From Immundisolibacter cernigliae (GTDB taxonomy: Bacteria > Pseudomonadota > Gammaproteobacteria > Immundisolibacterales > Immundisolibacteraceae), in the NCBI RefSeq assembly GCF_001697225.1, contig NZ_CP014671.1, positions 372,001 to 436,000 on the forward strand: 64,000 nt of DNA. Reading direction: 5' to 3'. Every line of letters starts with the position of its first letter. The first letter of the stretch is position 1. The notes under the pieces are model-generated. The model worked only from the letters and a program-made list of their open reading frames with translations. It had not been told where the DNA came from and did no database searches. Positions 1 through 7,405 of this stretch are shown one piece after another. The position numbers and the translations under genes are program-made.

Positions 1-2
1 TC

Positions 3-386
3 GCACCGACCCCGGAACGCGCGCCGGATACCGTCTGCGAACTGCCCACCCTGCCCCAGCAGGCGCTGCTGTACCGCCAGTGCGGCGACTTCAACCCGCT
101 GCATGCGGACCCGGCCGTGGCGCGCGCCGCCGGTTTCGAGCGGCCGATCCTGCACGGCCTGTGCACCTTTGCCGTGGCCGGCCATGCCCTGCTGCGCACG
201 CTGTGCGACTACGACCCGGCACGCCTGACGCAACTGCAGGCGCGCTTCTCGGCGCCGGTCTACCCGGGCGAGACGCTGCGTACGGAAATCTGGCACGAGG
301 CAGAATCCGTCGCCTTTCGCACCCTGGCGGTGGAGCGCAACGTGGTGGTGCTCAGCCACGGCCGGGCGCACATCGAGCGCACCTGA
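3..386 (+). CDS. MaoC-like (R)-hydratase, 3' part only
   Basis: The gene enters from the left edge of the window and ends at TGA 384-386, so about 127 C-terminal residues are visible. The hydratase-2 signature YRQCGDFNPLHADPAVA lies at visible residues 24-40 and is followed by a RPILHGLC stretch, the usual hot-dog fold pattern with the catalytic Asp and His. Enzymes of this family hydrate trans-2-enoyl-CoA to (R)-3-hydroxyacyl-CoA, in some cases to feed PHA synthesis. A PHA locus starts 3.4 kb downstream, so such a link is possible but inferred. The N-terminal half, which could be a second hot-dog domain or a dehydrogenase, is outside the window, so the exact subfamily is open. It converges with the UbiD gene. 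Confidence 0.8.
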   Translation, partial: APTPERAPDTVCELPTLPQQALLYRQCGDFNPLHADPAVARAAGFERPILHGLCTFAVAGHALLRTLCDYDPARLTQLQARFSAPVYPGETLRTEIWHEAESVAFRTLAVERNVVVLSHGRAHIERT

Positions 387-420
387 GCCCACGGATCAGC
401 GGCATCAGAAAACCCACAAG

Positions 421-452
421 TCGCCTTGCGGCAGCGCGCTGCCGCAAGGCGA
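421..452. repeat. Perfect 32-bp palindrome between convergent genes
   Basis: Two 16-base arms (left arm TCGCCTTGCGGCAGCG) are exact reverse complements with no spacer. The element fills the 76-bp gap between the stop codons of the MaoC and UbiD genes. No T-run follows on either strand, so it is not a canonical intrinsic terminator, but transcripts from both sides would fold into a very stable hairpin. It resembles the REP-like units elsewhere in the window only in general base composition. Confidence 0.7.
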
Positions 453-462
453 CGATCAGCGA

Positions 463-2076
463 CTAATCCAGCTTGCGGCGCTCCCCGCGCTGCTTCTGGC
501 CCGTGACGTAGTAATCGCCACGCGCGGCCAGGGCGGCTTCTTCTTCCTCGTCGGCCGACCAGCTGCCCAGGTTGTAGCCAAACCAGGGCTTGCGCAGCTT
601 CAGTTCCGGCAGGCCCAGTTCCTGCCACAGCGCGATGGCGCCTTCCATGAACTCCTTGCCGGGCAGGGATACCGGCGGGTACGGCCAGTCGCGCGTGGCG
701 TCGATCAGCAGGCCCGACATGCGCGGCTTCTCGCCGGTCAGGCCACGATTGGCACCCGGCGGGGCGATGGACGGGTCCAGCGCCATCAGCGGGATGTCCA
801 CTACGCGCACGTCCCGGTGCGGCTGCATGGCGTAGGACAGGGCCCAGTAGATGGCGTTCGGGTCGTGAATGTCGACGTCCTCGTCGACCACGATGGCCAT
901 CTTGCCGACGAATTTCTTGGACAGGTGGTCCAGGATGCGCGTGGCGTCGTCGTCCTTCTCGCGGCGGATGCGCACCAGGCAGACGCCAAACGAGCCGGAT
1001 GTCTCCGGGAAGTGGACTTCCTGCACGCAATCGAAACCGGCCGCCTTCAGGTAATCGAAACAGGCCGCCGTCCAGCCGATGCCGCGGATCTTGGACGATT
1101 CGCTCGGCGGGAACTGCGACAAAAAGGCCTGATAAATCGGCTTGTTGCGCATGGTAATTGCCGTGACTTCCATGAACCACGAGTAATCCCGCGCCGCCAT
1201 GTAGCCGGGGAACTCGCCGAACGGGCCTTCCATCTCCTGGATGTTGGTCGGCACGAAGCCCTCCACCACGATCTGTGCCTGCGCCGGCACCAGCAGGTCG
1301 TGCGAGACGCACTGCGTCAGTTCGATCGCCTGCCCGGCCAGGCCGCCGGCCACGTCGTACTCGCACACGTCGTTGGGCAGGCGGGTGACGGCAGCGTAGG
1401 AAATGGCCGGCGGCACGCCAATCACGATCGCCGCCGGCATTTTGTCGTGGCCGCGCTCGCGCCACATTTCGATGTGCCGGCGCATGCCGTAACCGGGCGA
1501 GGCCGGGTACACGCCGATGCGGTCCTCGGCCTTGACCATGCCGCGGTAGTTGCCCACGTTGTGCAGGCCGGTGTCCGGATCCTTGCTGATCCAGTGCGAG
1601 GCGGTGGTGTAGGGCGCGTTGTCGAAACCGGGGGTCGAGATCGGGATCGGCAGGCGCGACAGGCAACGCTCTTTCAGGTCATCGCCGCGCAGGATCTGTT
1701 CGTGCACCGGACCGGTGCCGACGATGACCGGCGCGATCGGATGCGCCTGGGCGTGGTCCCAGCGGCGCGGGATTTCCTCGACCGTGCACTGCAGGCCAAG
1801 CGCATAGATGTCCGACGAGCCGGCCATCGCGCACAGCACCAGCGGCATGTCGTACGTGCGGCCCTTGGCGTCGGTGATGTTCTCGAACAGCCAGGCCTTG
1901 CGGTCCTTTTCTTCAAGACCCCGGAACTGCAACCGCACCAGCGGGTGCATCTGCGTGTCCTTGTCGATCGGCCGGCTGATACGCTGCAGCTTGCCGGCCC
2001 GCTCCAGAGTGTCGATGTATTCGTTCAGGTCCCGGTAGTAATGACCGGACGGCAGATCGGACGCGGCGGTGGCCAT
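463..2076 (-). CDS. UbiD family decarboxylase
   Basis: The 537-residue product matches the usual length of prenylated-FMN-dependent (de)carboxylases. Visible family marks are TGLHNVGNYR (169-178), which binds phosphate and metal of the cofactor, and EMEGPFGEFPGY (281-292), which holds the two acidic active-site residues. The family removes or adds carboxyl groups on aromatic or conjugated acids. The true ubiquinone UbiD also belongs here, but no ubi gene is adjacent and the gene stands alone with its own palindromic upstream site, so a catabolic or carboxylating role on an aromatic substrate is at least as likely. It needs prFMN from a UbiX protein, which is not in the window. The ATG at 2076 is preceded by a GAGGAGAAAA ribosome site. 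Confidence 0.9.
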   Translation of the reverse strand: MATAASDLPSGHYYRDLNEYIDTLERAGKLQRISRPIDKDTQMHPLVRLQFRGLEEKDRKAWLFENITDAKGRTYDMPLVLCAMAGSSDIYALGLQCTVEEIPRRWDHAQAHPIAPVIVGTGPVHEQILRGDDLKERCLSRLPIPISTPGFDNAPYTTASHWISKDPDTGLHNVGNYRGMVKAEDRIGVYPASPGYGMRRHIEMWRERGHDKMPAAIVIGVPPAISYAAVTRLPNDVCEYDVAGGLAGQAIELTQCVSHDLLVPAQAQIVVEGFVPTNIQEMEGPFGEFPGYMAARDYSWFMEVTAITMRNKPIYQAFLSQFPPSESSKIRGIGWTAACFDYLKAAGFDCVQEVHFPETSGSFGVCLVRIRREKDDDATRILDHLSKKFVGKMAIVVDEDVDIHDPNAIYWALSYAMQPHRDVRVVDIPLMALDPSIAPPGANRGLTGEKPRMSGLLIDATRDWPYPPVSLPGKEFMEGAIALWQELGLPELKLRKPWFGYNLGSWSADEEEEAALAARGDYYVTGQKQRGERRKLD

Positions 2077-2125
2077 GGCGTTTTCTCCTCGATGCGCAAA
2101 AAAGAGCGCGAGGGTAGACGTCGGG

Positions 2126-2139
2126 TGACCGTACGGTCA
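2126..2139. promoter_or_regulatory. Candidate operator palindrome upstream of the UbiD gene
   Basis: TGACCGTACGGTCA is a perfect 14-bp inverted repeat 50 bp upstream of the UbiD start codon, in the gap between UbiD and ctpA. Short palindromes of this form are typical operators of TetR-type repressors. No regulator gene is adjacent, so the cognate protein is unknown. Confidence 0.45.
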
Positions 2140-2200
2140 ATCAGGTACCGCCCGTCAGGGGCCTCTGCCGCCCGGCGTCCAGGCCGTGGGTCGCGCGCCG

Positions 2201-3553
2201 CTACTTGGCCCGCGACTGCACGATGTTGAGCGCCTTGAGCAGGTTCAGCGCCTCGTGCACGCCGAAGTCCGCCTTGGCCAGACTCACCTCCTTCGTGTCA
2301 GTCGCCGGCTGGTCAGCCGCCGCCTTGGGCGCGGCGCTCGTGGCCGGTTTGGCCTTGCCGTTGGGATTGTCCAGGTGCCGGGCCAGATCGCGTTCGCCCA
2401 GCGGCTGGAAAGGCTGCTCGAGCGCAGTCAGCTGCACCCGCTCCAGCGGCACATCCGGCTCGATGCCTTCGGCCTGGATGGAGCGCCCCTTGGGCGTGAA
2501 ATAGCGGGCCGTGGTCAGCTTCAGGGCGGCGCTCTCGCTGATCGGCAGGATCGTCTGCACCGATCCCTTGCCGAAGGTCTTCTCGCCCATGATGATGGCC
2601 CGACCGTTGTCCTGCAGGGCACCGGCGACGATTTCCGAGGCCGACGCCGAACCGGCGTTGACCAGCACCACGATGGGCACGCCTTCGAGGATGTCGCCCG
2701 AAGTGGCTGAAAACTTCTGGGCCGCTTCCGGTCCGCGGCCTTCGGTGTAGACGATCAGTCCGTCACTGATGAAGGCATCCGACACCGACACCGCCGCCGT
2801 CAGCACGCCGCCCGGGTTGTTGCGCAGGTCCAGCACGAGTCCTTTCAGCGCGCCGCCGTTCTTCTCCTTCAGCTCCGTTACCGCGTCGCGCAGCTTGCGC
2901 CCGGTATTGACCTGGAACTGGGACACGCGCAGGTAGCCATAACCCGGATCCAGCGAACGACTGCGCACGCTGTTGACCTTGATCACCGCCCGCGTGAGCT
3001 TGATCTGCAGCGGCCGCTCCTGGCCCTCGCGCACGATGGTCAGGGTGATGTCGGTCCCTGGCGCGCCGCGCATCAGCTTGACCGCCTCGTTCAGTGACAG
3101 ACCCTTCACGGCCGTATCATCGAGCCGGATGATCAGATCGCCTGCCAGAATGCCGGCTTTCTGGGCGGGCGTATCGTCGATTGGCGACACCACCTTCACG
3201 AAGCCGTCTTCCATGCCGACCTCGATGCCAAGGCCGCCGAACTCACCGGATGTGCCTTCCTTCAGTTCCTGGAATTCTTCCTGCTCCAGGTAGGCCGAAT
3301 GCGGATCGAGGCCGGCCAACATGCCGCGGATGGCGCTCTTGAGCAGGTCGCCGTCGCTGACCGGCTCGACGTAATTCTGGCGAATGATGCCCAGCACCTC
3401 GCTGAACAGGCGCAGTTCCTGCACCGGCAGATCCATGGTGGCGCCGGCCGGGACAGGGTCGCTGCGCTCGGCATGGGCGCCGTCACGCAGCACCAGCAGC
3501 GCGCAGAAAAAACCGACGGCAATCAGGGCCGACGCCTTGAGCAGCTTGGACAT
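2201..3553 (-). CDS. ctpA: S41 family C-terminal processing peptidase
   Basis: The 450-residue product starts with a signal or anchor segment (about residues 5-22, ending near AHA), then a PDZ domain (about 105-175, with GGLGIEV and AQKAGILAGD), then the protease domain. The Ser-Lys dyad is visible in NAGSASASEIVAGAL (299-313) and KTFGKGSVQ (325-333). Such proteases cut periplasmic substrates from their C-termini after PDZ recognition. The reading frame is open further upstream, antisense to phaR, but the ATG at 3553 gives a proper signal sequence. TATACT on the minus strand (3621-3626) is a possible -10 box; no good -35 was seen. It is divergent from phaR. Confidence 0.93.
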   Translation of the reverse strand: MSKLLKASALIAVGFFCALLVLRDGAHAERSDPVPAGATMDLPVQELRLFSEVLGIIRQNYVEPVSDGDLLKSAIRGMLAGLDPHSAYLEQEEFQELKEGTSGEFGGLGIEVGMEDGFVKVVSPIDDTPAQKAGILAGDLIIRLDDTAVKGLSLNEAVKLMRGAPGTDITLTIVREGQERPLQIKLTRAVIKVNSVRSRSLDPGYGYLRVSQFQVNTGRKLRDAVTELKEKNGGALKGLVLDLRNNPGGVLTAAVSVSDAFISDGLIVYTEGRGPEAAQKFSATSGDILEGVPIVVLVNAGSASASEIVAGALQDNGRAIIMGEKTFGKGSVQTILPISESAALKLTTARYFTPKGRSIQAEGIEPDVPLERVQLTALEQPFQPLGERDLARHLDNPNGKAKPATSAAPKAAADQPATDTKEVSLAKADFGVHEALNLLKALNIVQSRAK

Positions 3554-3740
3554 GAGTACTCCGAAAAGCCGCGCTGGCGGCACCGACCTCGCCTGCCGGC
3601 AAGGATTCATCTGCGCGGAAAGTATAAGGCCGCAATCATGCGGTTCGGGCGCCGACACCCCAGCCGGCCGCCGGCGGACGGACTGCACCGGCTGTGTACA
3701 ATCGGTCCCCTGCGTCCGGTCGCGACATGACCGGAATCGC

Positions 3741-3757
3741 ACTGCGGATCGTGCAGT
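3741..3757. promoter_or_regulatory. Possible PhaR autoregulatory site
   Basis: ACTGC at 3741-3745 and GCAGT at 3753-3757 form a perfect inverted repeat with a 7-base spacer, 25-41 bp before the phaR start codon. It shares the CTGC...GCAG character of the site at the phasin promoter. PhaR proteins are known to repress their own gene in several bacteria; the assignment here is inference. Confidence 0.3.
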
Positions 3758-3781
3758 CACATCAGGCGGAGTCGACAGCCC

Positions 3782-4243
3782 GTGCGGATTCTGAAGAAAT
3801 ATCCCAATCGCCGCCTGTACGACACCGTTCAGAGCTGCTTTGTGGCCCTCGAAGACGTCAAGCGCCTGGTGCTGTCCGGGGAGCCGTTCGAGGTCCATGA
3901 CTCCAAGACCGGCGAGGTCATCACCCGCAGCGTGCTGCTGCAGATCATCGCCGAGCAGGAAGCCGACAGCGGCGGCTCGCTGCTCACCGACGAAGTACTG
4001 CGCCAGCTGATCCGCTTCTACGGCGACAGCCTGCATGGGCTGCTGCGGGAGTACCTGGAACGCAGCATGGCCATGTTCATGGAACAGCAGGGCGCCTTTC
4101 ATGAGCAGTTGCGCACCATGCTCAGCGGCCACCCGCTGAACATGATGTCGCGCCTGGCCGAACAGAATCTGGATATCTGGAGCCGCCTGGCGAACTCCAT
4201 GCGCGGCGAGGCAGCGGGTGAGGGAAACCCGGCCAAGAAATAA
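3782..4243 (+). CDS. phaR: PHA synthesis regulator PhaR
   Basis: The 153-residue protein begins MRILKKYPNRRLYDT, the hallmark of the PHB_acc_N DNA-binding domain (residues 1-60), followed by a PHB_acc domain (about 65-105: LLTDEVLRQLIRFYGDSL and the following helix). PhaR senses PHA granules: when free it represses the phasin gene and often its own; when PHA forms it moves to the granule surface. The start is GTG at 3782 with AGGCGGAG about 11 bases upstream. The next gene is the phasin, its classic target, behind its own promoter. The C-terminal tail (110-153) is Met-rich and Gln-rich and could be the granule-binding part. Confidence 0.93.
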   Translation: MRILKKYPNRRLYDTVQSCFVALEDVKRLVLSGEPFEVHDSKTGEVITRSVLLQIIAEQEADSGGSLLTDEVLRQLIRFYGDSLHGLLREYLERSMAMFMEQQGAFHEQLRTMLSGHPLNMMSRLAEQNLDIWSRLANSMRGEAAGEGNPAKK

Positions 4244-4265
4244 TTTCTGCGGCGCGGAAAAATGC

Positions 4266-4294
4266 TTGACATCGAAAATTTTGCCGCCTAGCAT
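4266..4294 (+). promoter_or_regulatory. Sigma-70 promoter of the phasin gene
   Basis: TTGACA (4266-4271) and TAGCAT (4289-4294) are separated by exactly 17 bases, which is close to consensus. Transcription would start near 4301, at the edge of the candidate operator, with a GGAGG ribosome site at 4326-4330 before the ATG. Confidence 0.7.
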
Positions 4295-4303
4295 GGCGTC
4301 TGC

Positions 4304-4322
4304 GTTTTTGCAGTGCAGAATT
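4304..4322 (+). promoter_or_regulatory. Candidate PhaR operator, copy 1
   Basis: GTTTTTGCAGTGCAGAATT overlaps the expected transcription start of the phasin gene. The same 19 bases with one mismatch occur, on the opposite strand, upstream of the class I PHA synthase (10504-10522). With the preceding CTGC at 4300-4303 it also forms CTGC-N6-GCAG. Position and duplication point to PhaR; binding is inferred. Confidence 0.5.
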
Positions 4323-4338
4323 TCCGGAGGTACGGCAC

Positions 4339-4689
4339 ATGTACAACGTCATGGACAGCATGAAAGACCAGATGAAACCCCTTGCGGACCTGACCGCGGT
4401 CGGCACCCAGGCGTTTGAGAAACTGCTCAAGAAACACGTCGATCTGGCCGGTGACTGCTTCGAATCCGGCCTGGCGCAAGCCCGCCAGTACAGCTCGCCG
4501 ACGGACTTGCCGGCCCTGATGGGCGCGCAGGGCGCCTTCATGGCCGACATGGGCAAGAAAATGTTCGATCTGGCCAAGTTCGATATGGAAGTGATCGCAG
4601 AGGCCAACCAGGCGCTGGCCGGCATGCTCGAAAGCAGCATGAAGTCGATGACCACCATGCCGGCCTGGATGAGCACCAAGTCCGCCTGA
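4339..4689 (+). CDS. Phasin family protein
   Basis: The 116-residue product is largely helical and amphipathic, with no signal peptide, as expected of phasins that coat PHA granules. Its middle part (TAVGTQAFEKLLKKHVDLAG, then the GKKMFDLAKFDMEVIAEAN segment) is the Phasin_2-like pattern. The C-terminus is Met-rich. It lies directly after phaR and has a strong promoter with a probable PhaR operator, so it should be produced only when PHA accumulates. Two hairpins follow the stop codon. Confidence 0.85.
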   Translation: MYNVMDSMKDQMKPLADLTAVGTQAFEKLLKKHVDLAGDCFESGLAQARQYSSPTDLPALMGAQGAFMADMGKKMFDLAKFDMEVIAEANQALAGMLESSMKSMTTMPAWMSTKSA

Positions 4690-4703
4690 ACCGGCGCGCA
4701 CGA

Positions 4704-4774
4704 CCCCGTCCGCATGCCGGACGGGGGCTTGCCAAAGCCCCGCGACGCTGACGCGTCAGCGGGGCTTTCGTTTT
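4704..4774 (+). terminator. Double hairpin and T-run after the phasin gene
   Basis: The first stem pairs CCCCGTCCG (4704-4712) with CGGACGGGG (4718-4726). The second pairs AAAGCCCCGC (4734-4743) with GCGGGGCTTT (4759-4768), extended inward by GACGC/GCGTC, and is followed by CGTTTT. The second is a standard intrinsic terminator. The stop codon of the convergent class III phaC (4756-4758) lies inside this structure. Confidence 0.8.
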
Positions 4775-5811
4775 GGACTGGCGCGCAAAAAACGGCTGAC
4801 GGCAGGCGGTACGGTCGCCAGACCGTGACCTCCGGCGAAAACGCCCACATGCCCCCCGTCGACGGCCAGCTCCCGGTAATTTCGTCCGCCCACGGCACGC
4901 CGCAGGGCCTGCGACGCGGCCGGCGGAACCAGGTGATCGGCCCGCGCATGGACATTCAGGATCGGCAGGCGCAAACGCGACAGATCGACCGTCCGGCCAT
5001 CCAGGACCAGTGCGCCACGCACCAGAGCATTGTCCCGATAGCAGCCGGTCACGAACTCAAGCCAGGCTCGCCCGGCCTGATCCGGATAATCCCCCTGCCA
5101 TGCCAGCAGCCTGCGCAGGCGTTCGCGCCTCGGCGCATCGATGGCCCCGTCCAGCCAGGGCGCGCGCACTGCCCCGGCGCCTCGCAGCGGGCGCAGCAGG
5201 GCAAACACGGCGGCGAGCACGGCGCCGGGCAGGTTGCCGTCGGGCGCCAGCAGAGCGGGCAGGTCGAACGCTCCAGCCAGATGCGCCAGCACGTCGCTGG
5301 GCGTGTGAAAGTCCACCGGCGTTACCAGCGTCACCAGACGATGCAGGGCGCGCGGTTCCAGGCTGGCCAGGCACAGGGCGAGCGTACCGCCCTGGCAGAT
5401 ACCCAGCAGATCCACCGTGTCGGCGGCACCGTGACGCTGCACCACCCGCACCGCGCCGTGCAGATACCCGCATACGTAGTCGGCCAGTGACAGCCCGGCG
5501 TCGCTGGCATCGGGGCGCCCCCAGTCGAGCAAATACACCGGATGGCCAAGACCCTGCAGGCACTCGACGAATGAGCTGCCGCGGGCCAGATCCAGCACCT
5601 GCGGGCTGTTGACGAGCGAGTAGACCAACAGCAACGGGCGCGCTGCCGGCTCACGAAGCGGGGGGTAGTAGCGTAGGCTCGCCTTGCCTTCCACGGGCAG
5701 GCGCTCGGCGCTGCGGTCGGCCCACACCACCGGCTCTGCCGGCGCGGCGAGCAGGGCATCGATCCGTTCCCGCTGCGCCCGCACGGCGTCGGCGTCCAGA
5801 TCGGGAAACAT
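4756..5811 (-). CDS. phaC: Class III PHA synthase catalytic subunit PhaC
   Basis: The 351-residue alpha/beta hydrolase has the length of class III PhaC subunits. The lipase-like box GICQGG places the catalytic Cys at 139; the Asp is in HARADHLVPP and the His in DGGHVGVFAG. The enzyme polymerises (R)-3-hydroxyacyl-CoA of short chain length and needs PhaE. The start ATG at 5811 overlaps the phaE stop codon (TGATG), so the two subunits are translationally coupled. A longer open frame upstream is a shadow of phaE. A second, class I synthase is encoded 3 kb away, which is unusual within one locus. Confidence 0.9.
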   Translation of the reverse strand: MFPDLDADAVRAQRERIDALLAAPAEPVVWADRSAERLPVEGKASLRYYPPLREPAARPLLLVYSLVNSPQVLDLARGSSFVECLQGLGHPVYLLDWGRPDASDAGLSLADYVCGYLHGAVRVVQRHGAADTVDLLGICQGGTLALCLASLEPRALHRLVTLVTPVDFHTPSDVLAHLAGAFDLPALLAPDGNLPGAVLAAVFALLRPLRGAGAVRAPWLDGAIDAPRRERLRRLLAWQGDYPDQAGRAWLEFVTGCYRDNALVRGALVLDGRTVDLSRLRLPILNVHARADHLVPPAASQALRRAVGGRNYRELAVDGGHVGVFAGGHGLATVPPAVSRFLRASPKRKPR

Positions 5812-6515
5812 CACGCGCCTTGCGTGAGCTTGCGAAGCTGCCGGCGAATGGCAGCAAGCTCCTCGCTCAGTGCCCGCTGGCCGGCGCCATCGAGCTGCAC
5901 GCCCAGGGCCGCCTCCAGACATTGCCGGTGCGCGACGCGCAGGGCCGCCGCGGCAGCCGCCACGCCGGCCGATGACGCGACCCATGACGGCGCGCGAACG
6001 ATCTCCGACTCGACCTGATCCTGGCACAGCTGCCAGTGCGCAAACAGCCCGGCTGCACTCGTGATGGCGGTCGCCGGGCGGGCCTGCTCCAGCCGGGTCA
6101 GCGTGCGGGTGCCAAGGCCTTGGTACGGCAGGCAAAACGCGTCGAGCTTTTGCCGGTAGCTGACCAGTGCCAGCCAGAACCCGGCGCCAGCCGCCAGCCA
6201 GCCGGGCAACGGGAGGGCCGGCAGCGCAGGCGCTGCGACGGCCGGCACCGGCAGCTCGACCAGCGGCTCGAACCACGGCCCGGGGCTGCAGACACGGCGC
6301 AGCTGGCGCGGACGCTGCCGGTCGATGTGTCTTGCCAGCGCCGCCAGCGCGACCCGCGCCGGTTCCGCGGCCCCCGCCTCCAGGGCCTGCTGCCAGCGAT
6401 CGAGCAGCAGCCGGTAGTCCTCCAGTTGGCTACCGAAGGGCTCTGTATCGGCGGCGGGCATCGAAGGCGCCGCCTGGAACAGGGCAAGCCAGTCGGCCGG
6501 GGCAAAAGCGGTCAC
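5811..6515 (-). CDS. phaE: Class III PHA synthase subunit PhaE, short form
   Basis: The product has 234 residues and is not easily recognised by motif. Its identity rests on coupling to class III phaC and on features of PhaE: an N-terminal Trp-rich region (PADWLALFQ), a hydrophobic middle segment (about 105-125), and a C-terminal helical region ending QLRKLTQG. PhaE proteins are usually about 350 residues, so this one is short and probably lacks part of the central region. PhaE stabilises and activates the PhaC dimer. The gene starts 79 bp downstream of phaB on the same strand. Confidence 0.7.
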   Translation of the reverse strand: MTAFAPADWLALFQAAPSMPAADTEPFGSQLEDYRLLLDRWQQALEAGAAEPARVALAALARHIDRQRPRQLRRVCSPGPWFEPLVELPVPAVAAPALPALPLPGWLAAGAGFWLALVSYRQKLDAFCLPYQGLGTRTLTRLEQARPATAITSAAGLFAHWQLCQDQVESEIVRAPSWVASSAGVAAAAAALRVAHRQCLEAALGVQLDGAGQRALSEELAAIRRQLRKLTQGA

Positions 6516-6593
6516 GGCGGCAACGCAAAATCGGCATGGACCACAGGGCGGCGGATGCTAGCACGACGGCGCGTGCCCGCCTGCCGGGTATGG

Positions 6594-7334
6594 CTACATG
6601 TACACGCCGCCGTTGACGTTGATCTGCTGACCGGTGATGTAGTCGGCCTCGGTGGCGATGAAGGCGACCACCTTGGCCACCTCCTGCGGCTTGCCGAAGC
6701 GCCCCATCGGAATGCGGGCGCGAATCTTGTCCTGCACGTCCGGCGGCACCTTGGACAGCATTTCGGTTTCCGTGAAGCCGGGCGCGATGGCGTTCACGGT
6801 GATGCCGTAACGGGCCAGTTCCAGGGCCGCGGTCTTGGTGAAGGCGATGATGCCGCCCTTGCTGGCGCCGTAATTGGCCTGACCGAAATTGCCGGCCTGA
6901 CCGACGTACGAACTGATATTGATGATGCGCCCGTAGTTCTGCTCGATCATGATCGGCATCACGGCCGAGGTGCAGTAGTACACGCTGCCCAGATTGGTGT
7001 TGATGACCTGCAGCCAATCGTCATCGGTGAGCTTGCGCAGGGTCTTGTCGCGCGTGATGCCGGCGTTGTTCACCAGCACATCGATGCGTCCCCACTGCGC
7101 CTGTACCTCGCCGATCAGGCCGCGCGCCTGGTCCGGGTCGGCGACGTCGGCCTGCAGACACAGGCAGTCGACGCCCAGGGCGCGCACCTCGCCGGCCACC
7201 GCCTTGGCTTCGGCTTCTGCGCTGCGGTAGTTGACCACCACCGCCATGCCGCGGCGGGCCAGTTCGAGTGCAATGGCACGGCCAATGCCGCGGGACGAGC
7301 CGCTGACAATGGCTACCTGCCGGGCTTGGGACAT
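6594..7334 (-). CDS. phaB: Acetoacetyl-CoA reductase PhaB
   Basis: This 246-residue SDR has the cofactor motif SGSSRGIG (11-18), NNAG (89-92) and the active site with Ser 141/142, Tyr 155 and Lys 159 in NYGASKGG. ISSYVGQAGNFGQANYGASK is typical of NADPH-dependent acetoacetyl-CoA reductases, and ITRDKTLRKL is another family mark. It makes (R)-3-hydroxybutyryl-CoA, the substrate of both synthases encoded here. A FabG-type 3-oxoacyl-ACP reductase is the alternative, but the neighbours favour PhaB. The ribosome site is AGAGGAGAAA. Confidence 0.92.
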   Translation of the reverse strand: MSQARQVAIVSGSSRGIGRAIALELARRGMAVVVNYRSAEAEAKAVAGEVRALGVDCLCLQADVADPDQARGLIGEVQAQWGRIDVLVNNAGITRDKTLRKLTDDDWLQVINTNLGSVYYCTSAVMPIMIEQNYGRIINISSYVGQAGNFGQANYGASKGGIIAFTKTAALELARYGITVNAIAPGFTETEMLSKVPPDVQDKIRARIPMGRFGKPQEVAKVVAFIATEADYITGQQINVNGGVYM

Positions 7335-7405
7335 CGGGTTTCTCCTCTTCTACCGATTCAACTATGAGACGCCGCGCTGTTTCAGACCGCGCGCCCGGCC
7401 GTTGG

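Noticed and set aside
260-1666. Long minus-strand frame (468 codons) over the UbiD region
   Set aside because: It is out of frame with the clear UbiD protein, Arg/Ala/Gly-rich and without any motif; a GC-rich shadow.
3554-4294. N-terminal extension of the protease frame up to 4294
   Set aside because: The extension is antisense to phaR, and the ATG at 3553 gives a normal signal sequence.
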